From the NCBI RefSeq assembly GCF_900109135.1, contig NZ_FNYT01000008.1, positions 39,705-103,704 of the forward strand: a stretch of 64,000 nucleotides of DNA, given 5' to 3'. The position numbers were made by a program, and so were the translations under genes. Positions 1 through 12,516 of this stretch are shown here, in pieces (within the stretch, counting starts at the first letter, position 1; each line of letters begins with the position of its first letter). Below the pieces are notes generated by a model that was given only the letters and a program-made list of their open reading frames with translations, made no database searches and was not told the DNA's origin. The DNA is from Trichococcus ilyis (lineage in GTDB: Bacteria > Bacillota > Bacilli > Lactobacillales > Aerococcaceae).

Positions 1-1302
1 TTCGTCGTGGTCATGACGATGGACCGCATCCGCCTCACCCATCCCGATCCGGCGAAAATCAACGAACCGTTCCAGGGCGGCGACGAGGAGGCGGCACTGG
101 CGGGTCAGGAAACGACTTCGATTGCGCAAGGCACGTTGGGGCAATCGCTGCGCGCCTTTGTCCCGGTCTTCGCTGCCGAAAACACGGAGATCGGCGTCGT
201 CGCGATCGGCATCAAGACGACCACGCTCGCTTCGATCGCCAAAAAAACGATGCAGCCCTTCTCCGTCAGTTTTGCGGTCAGCCTCTTGTTCGGCTTCGCC
301 GCCGCCATCTTCACGGCTTTCCAGCTGAAAACCCAGATGTACAATCTGGAGCCGATCGAGATCGCCCGGCTGCTGGAGGAACGCAACGCGATGCTGGAGA
401 ACACGAAGGACGCCATCCTCGTCACCGACAAAAACAACAAGATCGTCCTGTCCAACCTGGAAGCGAAAAAACTGTTCCATCCGTTGCAGGCGGATGGAAC
501 CGGCGGCGATAGCGAGAACCTCGTCGGCCTGCCGCTCCAGTCGTTGCTGCCCGTCGCCCAGGACTTGCAGGCATTGGGCGGTCCGAGCAAACCGACCGAC
601 CGCATCTACCACCTGGACGGCGTCGATTACCTGCTTTCGGTCGCGCCGATCACCGTTTCGAAGAAAACCGTCGGCCAGATTGTCCTGATGCGGGATGCGA
701 CGGAACTCTATCTGCTGACGGATCAGCTGTTCAACGCAGCCACCTACGCGACCACTTTGCAGACGCAGTCGCACGACTTCCTGAACAAGCTGCATGTCAT
801 CTATGGCCTGGCCGAGCTGGAAGAGTACGCGGAACTGAACGATTACCTCGGCAAGATCCTCGAACCGGCGCAGGAGTTCTCCCACCGCATGATTTTTCTT
901 GTCAAAAATCCCGTCATCGCCGGATTTCTGATCGGCGAACGCAGCAAATTCACGGAGCGGAACTACCCGTTCATGATCGAAGTCTACCCGGATGTGCCGC
1001 CGACGACCGATCACATGGCGGTCCAATGCTGGATCAACATCATCCGTTTCCTGAATCAATTCATTCTGGAAAACCAGTTGGCGGATGACCTGCAGATCCA
1101 TTTCGGCTTCTGGAACGAACGGTTGGAGACCGTTTACGAATTGCAGGTGGAACCCGCGATGCAGGAGCGGCTGGCGAAAGAACTGCATGCGCCGATGATC
1201 TCCCAGCTGCTGAAGAAAGTCGACGGCCGGCTGGAAATCGAAAGCAATGCGCGCCGCGTCAGGATATTTTTGAAAACAGCGTACCGAGAGGAGAAAAACT
1301 GA
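1..1302 (+). CDS. CitA/DcuS-type sensor histidine kinase, 5' partial
   Basis: Membrane sensor of the citrate/C4-dicarboxylate family, cut by the left edge; the frame is open from base 1, so the true start lies upstream. Visible parts are the end of the extracytoplasmic sensor (RLTHPDP and GGDEEAAL signature near residues 9-31), a membrane helix (about 84-105), a cytoplasmic PAS domain (about 120-235) and a dimerisation helix with SHDFLNKLHV, whose histidine is codon 772-774. The C-terminal third keeps the family lead-in KNPVIAGFL, but I cannot find the N, D/G1, F or G2 boxes of the ATP-binding domain. The stop overlaps the next start as TGATG, so it is translationally coupled to its regulator. 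The ligand cannot be read from the sequence. Confidence 0.85.
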   Translation, partial: FVVVMTMDRIRLTHPDPAKINEPFQGGDEEAALAGQETTSIAQGTLGQSLRAFVPVFAAENTEIGVVAIGIKTTTLASIAKKTMQPFSVSFAVSLLFGFAAAIFTAFQLKTQMYNLEPIEIARLLEERNAMLENTKDAILVTDKNNKIVLSNLEAKKLFHPLQADGTGGDSENLVGLPLQSLLPVAQDLQALGGPSKPTDRIYHLDGVDYLLSVAPITVSKKTVGQIVLMRDATELYLLTDQLFNAATYATTLQTQSHDFLNKLHVIYGLAELEEYAELNDYLGKILEPAQEFSHRMIFLVKNPVIAGFLIGERSKFTERNYPFMIEVYPDVPPTTDHMAVQCWINIIRFLNQFILENQLADDLQIHFGFWNERLETVYELQVEPAMQERLAKELHAPMISQLLKKVDGRLEIESNARRVRIFLKTAYREEKN

Positions 1303-1982
1303 TGGTTTATCATGTATTGCTTGTGGAGGATGATCCGATGGTGCTGTCGATCAACCGCCGCTATCTCGAAAAAATCCCCGGGTTCCTTGTATTGGGAACC
1401 TGCGGCAGCTACGAGGACGCGATCCGTTTGACCAGCAAGCACACCTACGACCTGCTGCTCGTTGACGTCAATATCCAAGGGAAGAGCGGTCTGGATCTGA
1501 TCCGCGCCCTGCGCAAACGCGAGTACCCGGCCGAGCTGATCATGATCACGGCGGCCGGCGAACAGGAAGCGATCCGGATCGGCCTGCAGTGCGGCATCGT
1601 CGATTACATCCTCAAGCCGTTCCAGTTCAAACGCTTCGAAAAGAGCATCGAAGCCTTCGTGCAGCGCCAGGAACTGCTGCATTCATCGAAACCGATCACG
1701 CAAAAGCAGCTGGACCAGATCCGCTCGCTGGATAGCCAGCCGGAGGATAAGGAAGATGATGCCATCGACAAAGGCCTGGCGCCTTCGACGCTGCATGTGA
1801 TTTTGGAGTGCATCGACCGACAGCAAGGCGATTTCACCGTGAACGACATCACCAGTCTGGCGAACTTGTCCCATGTGTCGGTCCGCAAGTATCTGCGTTA
1901 TCTCGAGGACAAACAGGTCATCGAAATGCGGCTGGAATACGGAACGGTCGGCAGGCCGACCGCGTTTTACCGGAAAAAATAA
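1302..1982 (+). CDS. CitB/DcuR-family response regulator
   Basis: Partner of the preceding sensor. The N-terminal receiver domain is intact: acidic pocket EDD at residues 9-11, phospho-acceptor Asp55 in LLVDVNI, a Thr in MITAAG and the conserved Lys in ILKPF. The C-terminal half (about 140-226) resembles the winged or helix-turn-helix domain of CitB/DcuR regulators (FTVNDITSLANLSHVSVRKYLRYLE). At 226 aa it has the usual family length. It probably activates carboxylate transport or fermentation genes lying left of the window, since no such genes follow. A hairpin array and a bidirectional terminator follow the stop. Confidence 0.88.
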   Translation: MVYHVLLVEDDPMVLSINRRYLEKIPGFLVLGTCGSYEDAIRLTSKHTYDLLLVDVNIQGKSGLDLIRALRKREYPAELIMITAAGEQEAIRIGLQCGIVDYILKPFQFKRFEKSIEAFVQRQELLHSSKPITQKQLDQIRSLDSQPEDKEDDAIDKGLAPSTLHVILECIDRQQGDFTVNDITSLANLSHVSVRKYLRYLEDKQVIEMRLEYGTVGRPTAFYRKK

Positions 1983-1998
1983 ATGCGGGATGCCTTGC

Positions 1999-2160
1999 CG
2001 GAGCTGGATTTTCGGTATCACTCGTCAGCTCCGGTGAGCGGGTCCTCGTCGGAGCTGACGATGCGATTCCGGCCGTCTCCTCCGGGGAGCCGGCCCTGGC
2101 CGGAGTTGGGAGCCAGAATCCGGCCGTCAACTCCGGTCAGCAGCCCCTCGCCGGAGTTGG
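1999..2160. repeat. Hairpin array, family A, 3.5 units, 51-bp period
   Basis: Inverted pairs CTCCGG...CGGAG recur with an exact 51-bp step: left arms at 2029, 2080 and 2131, right arms at 1999, 2050, 2101 and 2152. Each unit is a hairpin of about 30 bp followed by a spacer of about 21 bp containing GATTCCGGCC or GAATCCGGCC. It lies between the response regulator stop and a bidirectional terminator, in a convergent gap. It happens to stay open in two plus-strand frames because 51 is a multiple of three, but 50-bp versions elsewhere argue against coding. Confidence 0.8.
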
Positions 2161-2185
2161 CAAACACACACAGCGGAAACGCCAA

Positions 2186-2232
2186 AAAAACAGCAGCAGC
2201 GGGGCATTTTTTGCCTCGCTGCTGCTGTTTTT
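2186..2232. terminator. Bidirectional intrinsic terminator
   Basis: The stem AACAGCAGCAGCG pairs with CGCTGCTGCTGTT around a T-rich loop, with A and T runs on both flanks. It serves the convergent response regulator (+) and phospho-beta-glucosidase (-). Confidence 0.85.
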
Positions 2233-2280
2233 ATGTCTTCTAAAATTTCCGCTTGCGTCAGCAAGCGAACAATTCGACTC

Positions 2281-3732
<1,452 letters not shown>

Positions 3733-3786
3733 TTATACATGAAAATTGAATACAGTATCATCACTTTTGCTTTTGCAAAAGCTTTC

Positions 3787-3801
3787 AGCAACCGCTGCCA
3801 T
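3787..3801 (-). promoter_or_regulatory. Second cre-like site
   Basis: Minus-strand ATGGCAGCGGTTGCT matches the CcpA consensus WTGNAANCGNWNNCW at all but one position. It lies 30 bp downstream of the better site, between it and bglA. Confidence 0.45.
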
Positions 3802-3816
3802 TCGGTTGGACCTTCC

Positions 3817-3831
3817 AGGTATCGGTTACAT
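3817..3831 (-). promoter_or_regulatory. cre site (CcpA operator) upstream of bglA
   Basis: Minus-strand ATGTAACCGATACCT matches all 15 positions of WTGNAANCGNWNNCW. It sits just downstream of a plausible promoter (TTTACA, 18 nt, TAGTAT), where a repressor would block initiation. Confidence 0.7.
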
Positions 3832-3930
3832 TAATAATACTATCACTTTTGGAGGGATAATGTAAATATTGTTAGACAAGGAATCGAATTATTGTGGACG
3901 CACAGGCAAAAAAATAGAGTGCGACGTTTT

Positions 3931-4060
3931 CCTCCGGTGAGCACCCGCTCTGCCGGAGGAGGAGATCCCAAAAGCTCATCACCTCCGACCACGGCGGCTT
4001 CGCCGGAGAACGGACCTCCGCAATGCATCCAGCTCCGGCCAGCAGGCGCTCACCGGAGTT
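3931..4060. repeat. Hairpin array, family A, 3 units
   Basis: CTCCG left arms at 3932, 3983 and 4033 and CGGAG right arms at 3954, 4004 and 4054 give steps of 50-51 bp. Arms are joined by about 15-nt loops and separated by spacers of about 25 nt. It occupies most of the 445-bp gap between the bglA promoter and the next minus-strand gene; the remainder is the bglA control region and a terminator. Confidence 0.78.
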
Positions 4061-4119
4061 GGGCAAGCTGGATCGAGGCGTAACACGTTAATCCCCGGGG
4101 CGCATCCACATCCCCAAAC

Positions 4120-4146
4120 AAAAAGACGCTCCGCAAAGGGCGCCTT
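4120..4146 (-). terminator. Intrinsic terminator
   Basis: On the minus strand AAGGCGCCC, loop, GGAGCGTC is followed by a T run (with some G-U pairs). It ends the small membrane protein gene. Confidence 0.55.
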
Positions 4147-4156
4147 AACTATCGGA

Positions 4157-4489
4157 TCAGTCCGGCGGGCCGATCAGATTGGCAATCAGAAAGCCAACGA
4201 TGACGAACGCAAAGAACAGGCCGGGCAATATGAGCAGATACACCAGCAGCGAGCGTTCGTGCTCCTTCCTTACGGCCAGGATCCCCATTACCGAAGCCAG
4301 TATCGCCGCGGCAAAGGTAAGATAGATCACGCTCCCCAGCAAGGGGCTGTTGATCGGATTGGGGTATTCGATCGTATTCCCTATCGCGTCGGAAATCCGG
4401 TTACCCGCAACCCCCAGCACCAAGGCGGCTACAAACAAAACCACTGTCCATTTCCCTTTGGACGTCTTTGGCAGAATCGGAAATTTCAT
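4157..4489 (-). CDS. Small three-helix membrane protein, unknown function
   Basis: 110-aa protein beginning MKFPILPK. The chosen ATG has AGAAGGT upstream; a longer in-frame extension reaching 4645 would run through the repeat array and looks non-coding. Three hydrophobic segments are visible (about residues 15-32, 47-67 and 82-104), separated by a short charged loop RKEHERS. I do not recognise the family. It is monocistronic, between two hairpin arrays, with a terminator after it. Confidence 0.6.
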   Translation of the reverse strand: MKFPILPKTSKGKWTVVLFVAALVLGVAGNRISDAIGNTIEYPNPINSPLLGSVIYLTFAAAILASVMGILAVRKEHERSLLVYLLILPGLFFAFVIVGFLIANLIGPPD

Positions 4490-4614
4490 AAAGATTACCT
4501 TCTTTCCCGAACCGAAACAGACACACGCTGCAGTTGCATTCTCAGGTAATTCCCTCAACTCGATTAAACGCCCGGCAAAACGGCGATACAATTTTTTCGG
4601 ATTCTGATAGCCGG

Positions 4615-4750
4615 AATTCCCCGCCAAAATGGTTTCGGCGGGCAATCCCGTAACGTCCGCGGACGTTTTTCCCCGCCAAGCTGGTTTTGGCGGGTTTTCT
4701 GACTGCGATTTGACCGGATTTCCCCCTCCGGAACGGGTTTCGGCGGGTTA
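4615..4750. repeat. Hairpin array, family B, 3 units
   Basis: CCCCGCC...GGCGGG hairpins start at 4619, 4671 and 4722 (the last as CCCCCTCC), steps 52 and 51 bp. The middle unit and its flanks (GGACGTTTTTCCCCGCC, GGCGGGTTTTCTGA) are nearly identical to the array at 19272-19415, spacers included. A weaker half unit lies near 4570. This fills the 329-bp gap upstream of the small membrane protein gene. Confidence 0.75.
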
Positions 4751-4782
4751 TTTCTGACCAGAACATACATGCAATTGCTTTG

Positions 4783-4813
4783 AAAAACCCTATCGGCCTC
4801 CCGATAGGGTTTT
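4783..4813 (-). terminator. Intrinsic terminator of the beta-glucoside operon
   Basis: AACCCTATCGG pairs with CCGATAGGGTT around a 4-nt loop, with T residues following on the minus strand. Confidence 0.85.
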
Positions 4814-4818
4814 GCTGG

Positions 4819-6312
<1,494 letters not shown>

Positions 6313-6363
6313 TCAGTCCCCTTTTTGTTCTGATTGTGTTTTAGATTTTGTTTTGGGTTGTGC

Positions 6364-7701
6364 TCAGATTTTTTCTGCGGCCATTTGGCTTGCGGTTTCC
6401 GCTTCGGTTTCTTCAGTCACGACGGCCTTTTTGTTGGCGGCCAAAACGAACGGCAAGTACATCACGACGCCCAAGGCCAAAATCAGCAACTGGACGATGA
6501 CACCGTTGATGCCGTAGCCGAGAAATGCGCCGGCCCCGATCGGCAAGCCGAACGGCACATCGACCGTATTCGGCTGCAGGAAGCCGATCTGGTTGAAGAA
6601 CAAGGCGATTGCCGTGCCGATGCTGGAAGCAAAAACGAACGGAATCGCGAACACCGGGTTCAAAACCAGCGGCAGACCGAAAACGACAGGTTCGCTGATG
6701 CCGAACAGGCCGGGCATGAAGGACACTTTCGCGACGGCCTTGAAGTCATCGCGTTTGGAAGCGATCAGGATGGCGATCAATAGCGACAGCGTCAAACCGG
6801 CACCTCCGGGAACGATGAATGACATCCAAAAACCCATTGTGACGGGATTCGTTGCGGCCTCACCGGCTTGGACAGCGGCGATATTGTTGGCCAAAGCGGC
6901 GATCAACAGCGGGTTGCGGATCGGCGAAATGATCAGGCCGCCGTGGATGCCCACCAACCAGAAGATTTGGCTGACGATGACCAGCAGCATGATGCCGCCT
7001 GGGCTTTGGACCAATCTTTCCAGCGGTGCCTGCACGATTTTGTAGATGAATTCATTCATGTACATGCCGGTAGTGTTCAGGAACAATTGGGCAACCATCG
7101 CCACGATGATCAACGTCACGAAAATCGGCAGCAGCACATTGAACGATGCCACGATTCCGCCCGGCACGCTCGGCGGCATCTTGATGCGCAAAGCGTTCAC
7201 GTTAGAGAGCTTCGTGAACAGTTCGACGACCAAGACTGTCAGGATCATGCCGATGAACAGACCGGAAGCATTGGTGCTGGTGGCCGGCAAGCCTTTGACG
7301 ACCTGCTGCACACCGTCGACTGTCGTCGTGAAGAACTGCGGGACCACAATGACGTAGGCGATCAAGGCGACCGCGCTTGTGATCAATGGATTGGTATTAT
7401 TGCTTTTTGCAAGATTTGACGCTAAAAATAAAGGAATGAGCAGGGACATGATGTCCATCGTTGCGAAATTGATCGTGCTGAATGCCGGCGCCAATGCGGT
7501 CAGGAAGCTGAACGGCGCGAACTGGGCAAGTCCGGTCGTCGGGCTGGTCAACAGCACATTGAAAAGCAGCGCGAACGAGCCGATGATGATGAAAGGCATG
7601 TAGGCGGTGAACGCATCCTTGATGGCGCGGAGATATTTGTTCCCCTCGACCTTTTCGGCGACGACATCGATCCCTGAGCTAAGTTTGTCCATGAAACTCA
7701 T
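6364..7701 (-). CDS. PTS EIIC permease, lactose/cellobiose family (CelB-like)
   Basis: Integral membrane sugar channel of the phosphotransferase system, 445 aa with about ten hydrophobic segments. The N-terminus MDKLSSGIDVVAEKVEGNKYLRAIKDAF and GIHGG (minus-strand, near residue 250) are typical of the CelB family. No EIIA or EIIB domain is fused and none is encoded nearby, so it must borrow soluble components from elsewhere. It is flanked on both sides by phospho-beta-glucosidases with gaps of 52 and 54 bp, which fixes its job as a beta-glucoside importer, probably aryl- or di-glucosides. Confidence 0.92.
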   Translation of the reverse strand: MSFMDKLSSGIDVVAEKVEGNKYLRAIKDAFTAYMPFIIIGSFALLFNVLLTSPTTGLAQFAPFSFLTALAPAFSTINFATMDIMSLLIPLFLASNLAKSNNTNPLITSAVALIAYVIVVPQFFTTTVDGVQQVVKGLPATSTNASGLFIGMILTVLVVELFTKLSNVNALRIKMPPSVPGGIVASFNVLLPIFVTLIIVAMVAQLFLNTTGMYMNEFIYKIVQAPLERLVQSPGGIMLLVIVSQIFWLVGIHGGLIISPIRNPLLIAALANNIAAVQAGEAATNPVTMGFWMSFIVPGGAGLTLSLLIAILIASKRDDFKAVAKVSFMPGLFGISEPVVFGLPLVLNPVFAIPFVFASSIGTAIALFFNQIGFLQPNTVDVPFGLPIGAGAFLGYGINGVIVQLLILALGVVMYLPFVLAANKKAVVTEETEAETASQMAAEKI

Positions 7702-7753
7702 TAAAATTCCTCCTTCAACTGTTTCAAGCTGTCTTGCTTATGATCAACCTGTC

Positions 7754-9175
<1,422 letters not shown>

Positions 9176-9241
9176 CTAATCGGTTCATTAATGCTATGAT
9201 AACCATTAAGGGAAGCCGCGTATACACTTCCGAACGCTTTC

Positions 9242-9256
9242 GGAAAGCGGTTACAT
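9242..9256 (-). promoter_or_regulatory. cre-like site between GH1 operon and rpiR gene
   Basis: Minus-strand ATGTAACCGCTTTCC matches WTGNAANCGNWNNCW at 14 of 15 positions. The adjacent CCGAAAGCGTTCGG palindromic stretch could be part of the site or an operator for the divergent RpiR protein. Confidence 0.55.
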
Positions 9257-9328
9257 AATTTGTTTTTATCGTGCCGATTGCTTGTAACGGCATTACAAAG
9301 AACGATTTCGAATGGAGTGATCAGCAAA

Positions 9329-10201
9329 ATGGATTTGCAGACGAAGCTTGCTTCGGAGCCCTTTTCCGATACGGAAAAGGCAGTAGTGGACTATTTCATC
9401 AACCATTTTGACAACGTCGTCGACATGACGACGTTACAGGTGGCCAAGCACACCTTCACGTCGAACGCCACCGTCGTCCGGGTCTGCCAAAAGCTCGGCT
9501 ATAAAGGCTTCAATGATTTCAAACTGAAATATTTGACGGAACAGAAGTCGGATTTCCAAGCGGCCGAAAAATTGGACGCCAACTTCCCGATCCAGAGCGG
9601 CGACGGCGTGCAGACGATCGCCACCAATATCGCCGCCTTGAAGGAAGCCGCCATCGAAGAAACCAAAAACCTGTTGGACTACGGGGAGTTGCAGGAGGTC
9701 ATCGCGCTGCTGATCGCCGCGGACACCATCAACGTCTACTGCTCGCACTCGACGATCGCCCACGCCAAGGAGTTCCAATACCATTGCATGCGCATCGGCA
9801 AACGCGTCATCGTCGCCAGCGGTCCGGGCGAACAGGACTACTACGCGAGCCGTTCCTCCGAAGACAATGTGGCGATCCTGCTTTCCTATACCGGCGAAAC
9901 CCGGGAAACGATCGGCGACGCCAGGCTCTGCCGCTACGGCGGAACGAAGACGATTTCGGTCACGTCATTCGGCGAGAACAGCCTCAGCGAAGCCTGCGAC
10001 CACAACTTCTTTATCCCGCCGTGGGAAAAATATTATTCCAAAATCGGCCAATTCGCCTCCTCGGCCGGCTTCAGCTATGTCCTGGACCTTTTCTACAGCG
10101 GCATTTTCGAGCAGGATTACTTGGCCAATTACGAATACATGCTGGAGCACACCGGCCGCCTGAGCTTGGTCCAGATCAACAGCAAGATGGGCGACAGTTA
10201 G
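9329..10201 (+). CDS. RpiR/MurR-family transcriptional regulator
   Basis: 290 aa with an N-terminal helix-turn-helix (about 1-75; FTSNATVVRVCQKLGYKGFNDFK) and a C-terminal SIS sugar-phosphate-binding domain (about 115-250; INVYCSHSTIAHAKEF, LLSYTGETRET). I chose the ATG at 9329 because GGAGTGA lies 10 nt upstream; a frame-open extension begins at 9260 inside the control region. It is divergent from the beta-glucoside operon and is its probable regulator, responding to a phosphorylated sugar. Confidence 0.88.
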   Translation: MDLQTKLASEPFSDTEKAVVDYFINHFDNVVDMTTLQVAKHTFTSNATVVRVCQKLGYKGFNDFKLKYLTEQKSDFQAAEKLDANFPIQSGDGVQTIATNIAALKEAAIEETKNLLDYGELQEVIALLIAADTINVYCSHSTIAHAKEFQYHCMRIGKRVIVASGPGEQDYYASRSSEDNVAILLSYTGETRETIGDARLCRYGGTKTISVTSFGENSLSEACDHNFFIPPWEKYYSKIGQFASSAGFSYVLDLFYSGIFEQDYLANYEYMLEHTGRLSLVQINSKMGDS

Positions 10202-10337
10202 CGGCAGCCAGTGGTTTTCGTTTTGTTTCAGCTTGGGCGTGGCTTATACTGAAGGTGTAAAATCGTCGTTTTATTTTTATGCATCCAATCCGTTCTTTTG
10301 CATCGAGTATCCGTAGTGAATAAAGGAGGAACCGACA

Positions 10338-10694
10338 ATGGGAAAATTTTCCAGTTTCGTCAAAGGGCTTGTGATCGGCGGTGGGATCGCCCTGCTGCTG
10401 TCGCCGAAGCCCGGCAAGGATATCCGCAAAGATTTGGCCGACAAAGCCGATGAAGCGTTGGACAAGGTGATGGACTACGCCGACCAAGCAACGGAAACCG
10501 CGAAGGAAGCGGCAAAAGAGGCCGTCGATCACGCCAAAGAAAAAGCCCAGGAAACGACCGACACCATGAAGCAGAAATTCGCCGCCAAAGTTCCCGAATC
10601 CGAAGAGCGCTTCGATGCCGAAACGGAAGGCGAAGCGCCGGCGCCCGCAGCCGACGAGCTCGATCCGATCGAGGAAGCGCTGAAGACACTGTGA
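10338..10694 (+). CDS. YtxH-domain protein
   Basis: 118 aa. The N-terminal hydrophobic anchor (FVKGLVIGGGIALLLSPKPGKDIRKDL) is the YtxH hallmark; the rest is a long Ala/Lys/Glu helix (about 35-85) and an acidic tail. Such proteins are membrane-anchored and associated with general stress in Bacilli; function is unresolved. AGGAGG precedes the ATG, and a TATACT -10 element lies at 10245-10250. A strong terminator follows immediately. Confidence 0.8.
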   Translation: MGKFSSFVKGLVIGGGIALLLSPKPGKDIRKDLADKADEALDKVMDYADQATETAKEAAKEAVDHAKEKAQETTDTMKQKFAAKVPESEERFDAETEGEAPAPAADELDPIEEALKTL

Positions 10695-10698
10695 GTGC

Positions 10699-10741
10699 AA
10701 GAAGAGGCTGCCCCTATTTAGACGGGGCAGCCTCTTCTTTT
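10699..10741 (+). terminator. Intrinsic terminator of the YtxH gene
   Basis: AAGAAGAGGCTGCCCC pairs with GGGGCAGCCTCTTCTT, then a short T run. Confidence 0.9.
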
Positions 10742-10829
10742 GCCGTTTGCGCTCGATTGGCGCGCCGAAAATGCACAGGCCGCCTGGCTTTACGTTTGAT
10801 TGTTGCGTCTGTTTTTTAACTGCAGTGGC

Positions 10830-10968
10830 AAATTGTCGGATGCTGCTCAGGTATTCGGCAATCTGGGGCCGGCGCGGAATCAAATTGTCGAATGTTGCTT
10901 GGCATTCGACAATTTCGGCCCGATACGGAATCAGATTGTCGAATGTTCCTCACCTATTCGACAATTCC
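10830..10968. repeat. Hairpin array, family C, 3 units
   Basis: ATTGTCGAATG...CATTCGACAAT hairpins have left arms at 10832, 10884 and 10935, steps 52 and 51 bp. Spacers carry GGCCNNNNNGGAATC, whose reverse complement resembles the GATTCCGGCC spacers of family A at 2060-2130. It fills the 361-bp convergent gap between the YtxH gene and the hydroxyacid dehydrogenase, together with the two terminators. Confidence 0.78.
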
Positions 10969-10993
10969 GATCGCCTCTCCACCCTCGCACGCC

Positions 10994-11021
10994 AAAAAAG
11001 ACGCCCCGTCAGGAGCGCCCT
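10994..11021 (-). terminator. Intrinsic terminator of the hydroxyacid dehydrogenase
   Basis: Minus-strand GGCGCTCC, TGAC loop, GGGGCGTC followed by six T residues. Confidence 0.75.
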
Positions 11022-11055
11022 TCCAGCTGGATTCAAGATAGGCAATACTGTTCCG

Positions 11056-12039
11056 TTACACCTGTTCCGCCAAAACTGCCTGCTGCAGGCGTTCCTGCCA
11101 TTGCGGCTGTCTGCCGTTCAGCACGTCGTCGATCCCGACGGCTGCGTGGTAGCCCATCAGATCCATCGCTTCCTGCGTGATGATCGCGTTGTGCGGTGTC
11201 ATGATCAGGTTGTCCAACCCGAAGAACGGATGATCCTGCGCAACCGGCTCCTCCAGGAAGACATCCAGTGCGGCCCCGTTGATGACGCCGTTCTTCAAAG
11301 CCTCATACAGCGCCTCTTCATTGACGAGTTCTCCGCGGGCGCAGTTGATCAGGTAGGCGCTTGGTTTCATCAAGCGCAGCGTTTCCTCATTGATCATCGC
11401 TGTTGTTTCCGCTGTGACAGGGACGTGCAGGGAGACAAAGTCGGATTTCGCCAGCACTTCCTCCATCGAGCCAGCGCATGTCACGAAGCCTGCATATTCA
11501 TTTTTCACGAGGAATTCATCATAGGCGATCACTTTCATGTCGAAGCCGTGCGTCGCTTTGCGGGCAACGAGCGAGCCGATGCGCCCAAGCCCGATCAGAC
11601 CGAGCGTTTTGCCTTTGAGCTCCGTTCCTTTGTGCTCGTAGCGGGCGCCCCAATTGTCGTGGCGCACTTGTTGGTCCATGAACGGTATCTGATGCGCCAG
11701 GCTCATGATGAAGCCCAAAGTCCGTTCCGCGACCGCATTGCAAGTCGCTGCCGGCGTTGTTGTGACGGCGATTCTGCGTTTAGCGCAGTGCTGTGTGTCG
11801 ACATTGCCGTAATCGACTCCATGGACACCGATGACTTTGAGTTTTTTGGCGGCTGACAGGACTTCCTCCGGGTAGGGCGCGTTCGGCCTGGCCAGAATCG
11901 CATCGGCGTCCGCAACCAATTCCTTCAGGTACTCGATGCTGATGTTTCCGTTGCCGACAACGATCTCGTACCCTTTGTCCTGCAGAAAGTCTTTTCCTAA
12001 TGCACTGATATCTTCCGGGATGACAACTTTGTAGGCCAT
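11056..12039 (-). CDS. D-2-hydroxyacid dehydrogenase, PGDH-like
   Basis: NAD-dependent reductase of 2-oxoacids, 327 aa. The Rossmann motif GLIGLGRIGS lies near residue 150; the catalytic Arg is in NCARGELV, the Glu in LDVFLEEP and the His in TPHNA. There is no C-terminal ACT domain, so it is not a regulated serine-pathway SerA. I chose the ATG at 12039 because AGAAGGA lies just upstream; the frame is open further to 12162 without a ribosome site. Substrate could be phosphoglycerate, glyoxylate or a branched 2-oxoacid. Monocistronic. Confidence 0.85.
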   Translation of the reverse strand: MAYKVVIPEDISALGKDFLQDKGYEIVVGNGNISIEYLKELVADADAILARPNAPYPEEVLSAAKKLKVIGVHGVDYGNVDTQHCAKRRIAVTTTPAATCNAVAERTLGFIMSLAHQIPFMDQQVRHDNWGARYEHKGTELKGKTLGLIGLGRIGSLVARKATHGFDMKVIAYDEFLVKNEYAGFVTCAGSMEEVLAKSDFVSLHVPVTAETTAMINEETLRLMKPSAYLINCARGELVNEEALYEALKNGVINGAALDVFLEEPVAQDHPFFGLDNLIMTPHNAIITQEAMDLMGYHAAVGIDDVLNGRQPQWQERLQQAVLAEQV

Positions 12040-12431
12040 AATGATTCCTTCTTTCTCGTTATGATGGACCCGCAAAAACACGCGTTGCTGTTGCCTGCAA
12101 GGTCGTTCCAAACGCTCCGGAATGCGGATGTGGCGCACTTTCCGGTTGCGAATTGATGTCATTAGTATAGGCCAACCACATCCGCAATGCTATGTTCCGG
12201 AAAATAAGAATAGACCGTTTTCAACAGGCGTTTGTTGTTCCGCAAAACAAAAAACCAGAACGGTTGCCCCAAGGTATATTCTCATCATTTTCTAATCATA
12301 TCTCCGGAAAAATGAACCTATCAACCTACACAAACATATATCCCGAGCCAAAACATGTGTTTTTAGTCACAAAAATCTAATCGAATCCTTTTTTTGCGGG
12401 CTTTTTTTCTAATTAAAGTTTCACAATCTCA
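12040..12431. other. Gene-free leader region
   Basis: AT-rich divergent gap between the dehydrogenase and the symporter. Apart from the symporter promoter at its right end and the ribosome site of the dehydrogenase at its left, I see no gene. The T-rich stretch near 12386-12412 is not preceded by a clear stem. Confidence 0.4.
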
Positions 12432-12460
12432 TTGACATGGCCATGTGATATCGATAGAAT
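12432..12460 (+). promoter_or_regulatory. Sigma-A promoter of the amino acid symporter
   Basis: TTGACA (12432-12437), 17 nt, TAGAAT (12455-12460). Transcription would start near 12467, which rules out the upstream in-frame start at 12445. Confidence 0.85.
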
Positions 12461-12516
12461 ATCAAAGATACATAAAAAAATGGTGTGGATGCACTTATTG
12501 GAGGATTTGGTATTTT

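Noticed and set aside
1999..2160. CRISPR array
   Set aside because: Repeats are palindromic hairpins with variable arms, the spacers are related to each other, only about three units exist and no cas gene is present.
4542..4770. Minus-strand frames encoding AGKNVRG-type repeats
   Set aside because: Generated by the family B hairpin array; similar peptides appear at 19213-19425 from the same DNA repeat.
10747..11856. 369-codon plus-strand open frame
   Set aside because: Runs through the family C array and antisense to the hydroxyacid dehydrogenase, which has complete catalytic motifs.
12445..12516. Upstream start for the alanine/glycine symporter
   Set aside because: It lies within the promoter (-10 at 12455-12460), so it cannot be translated from that transcript.
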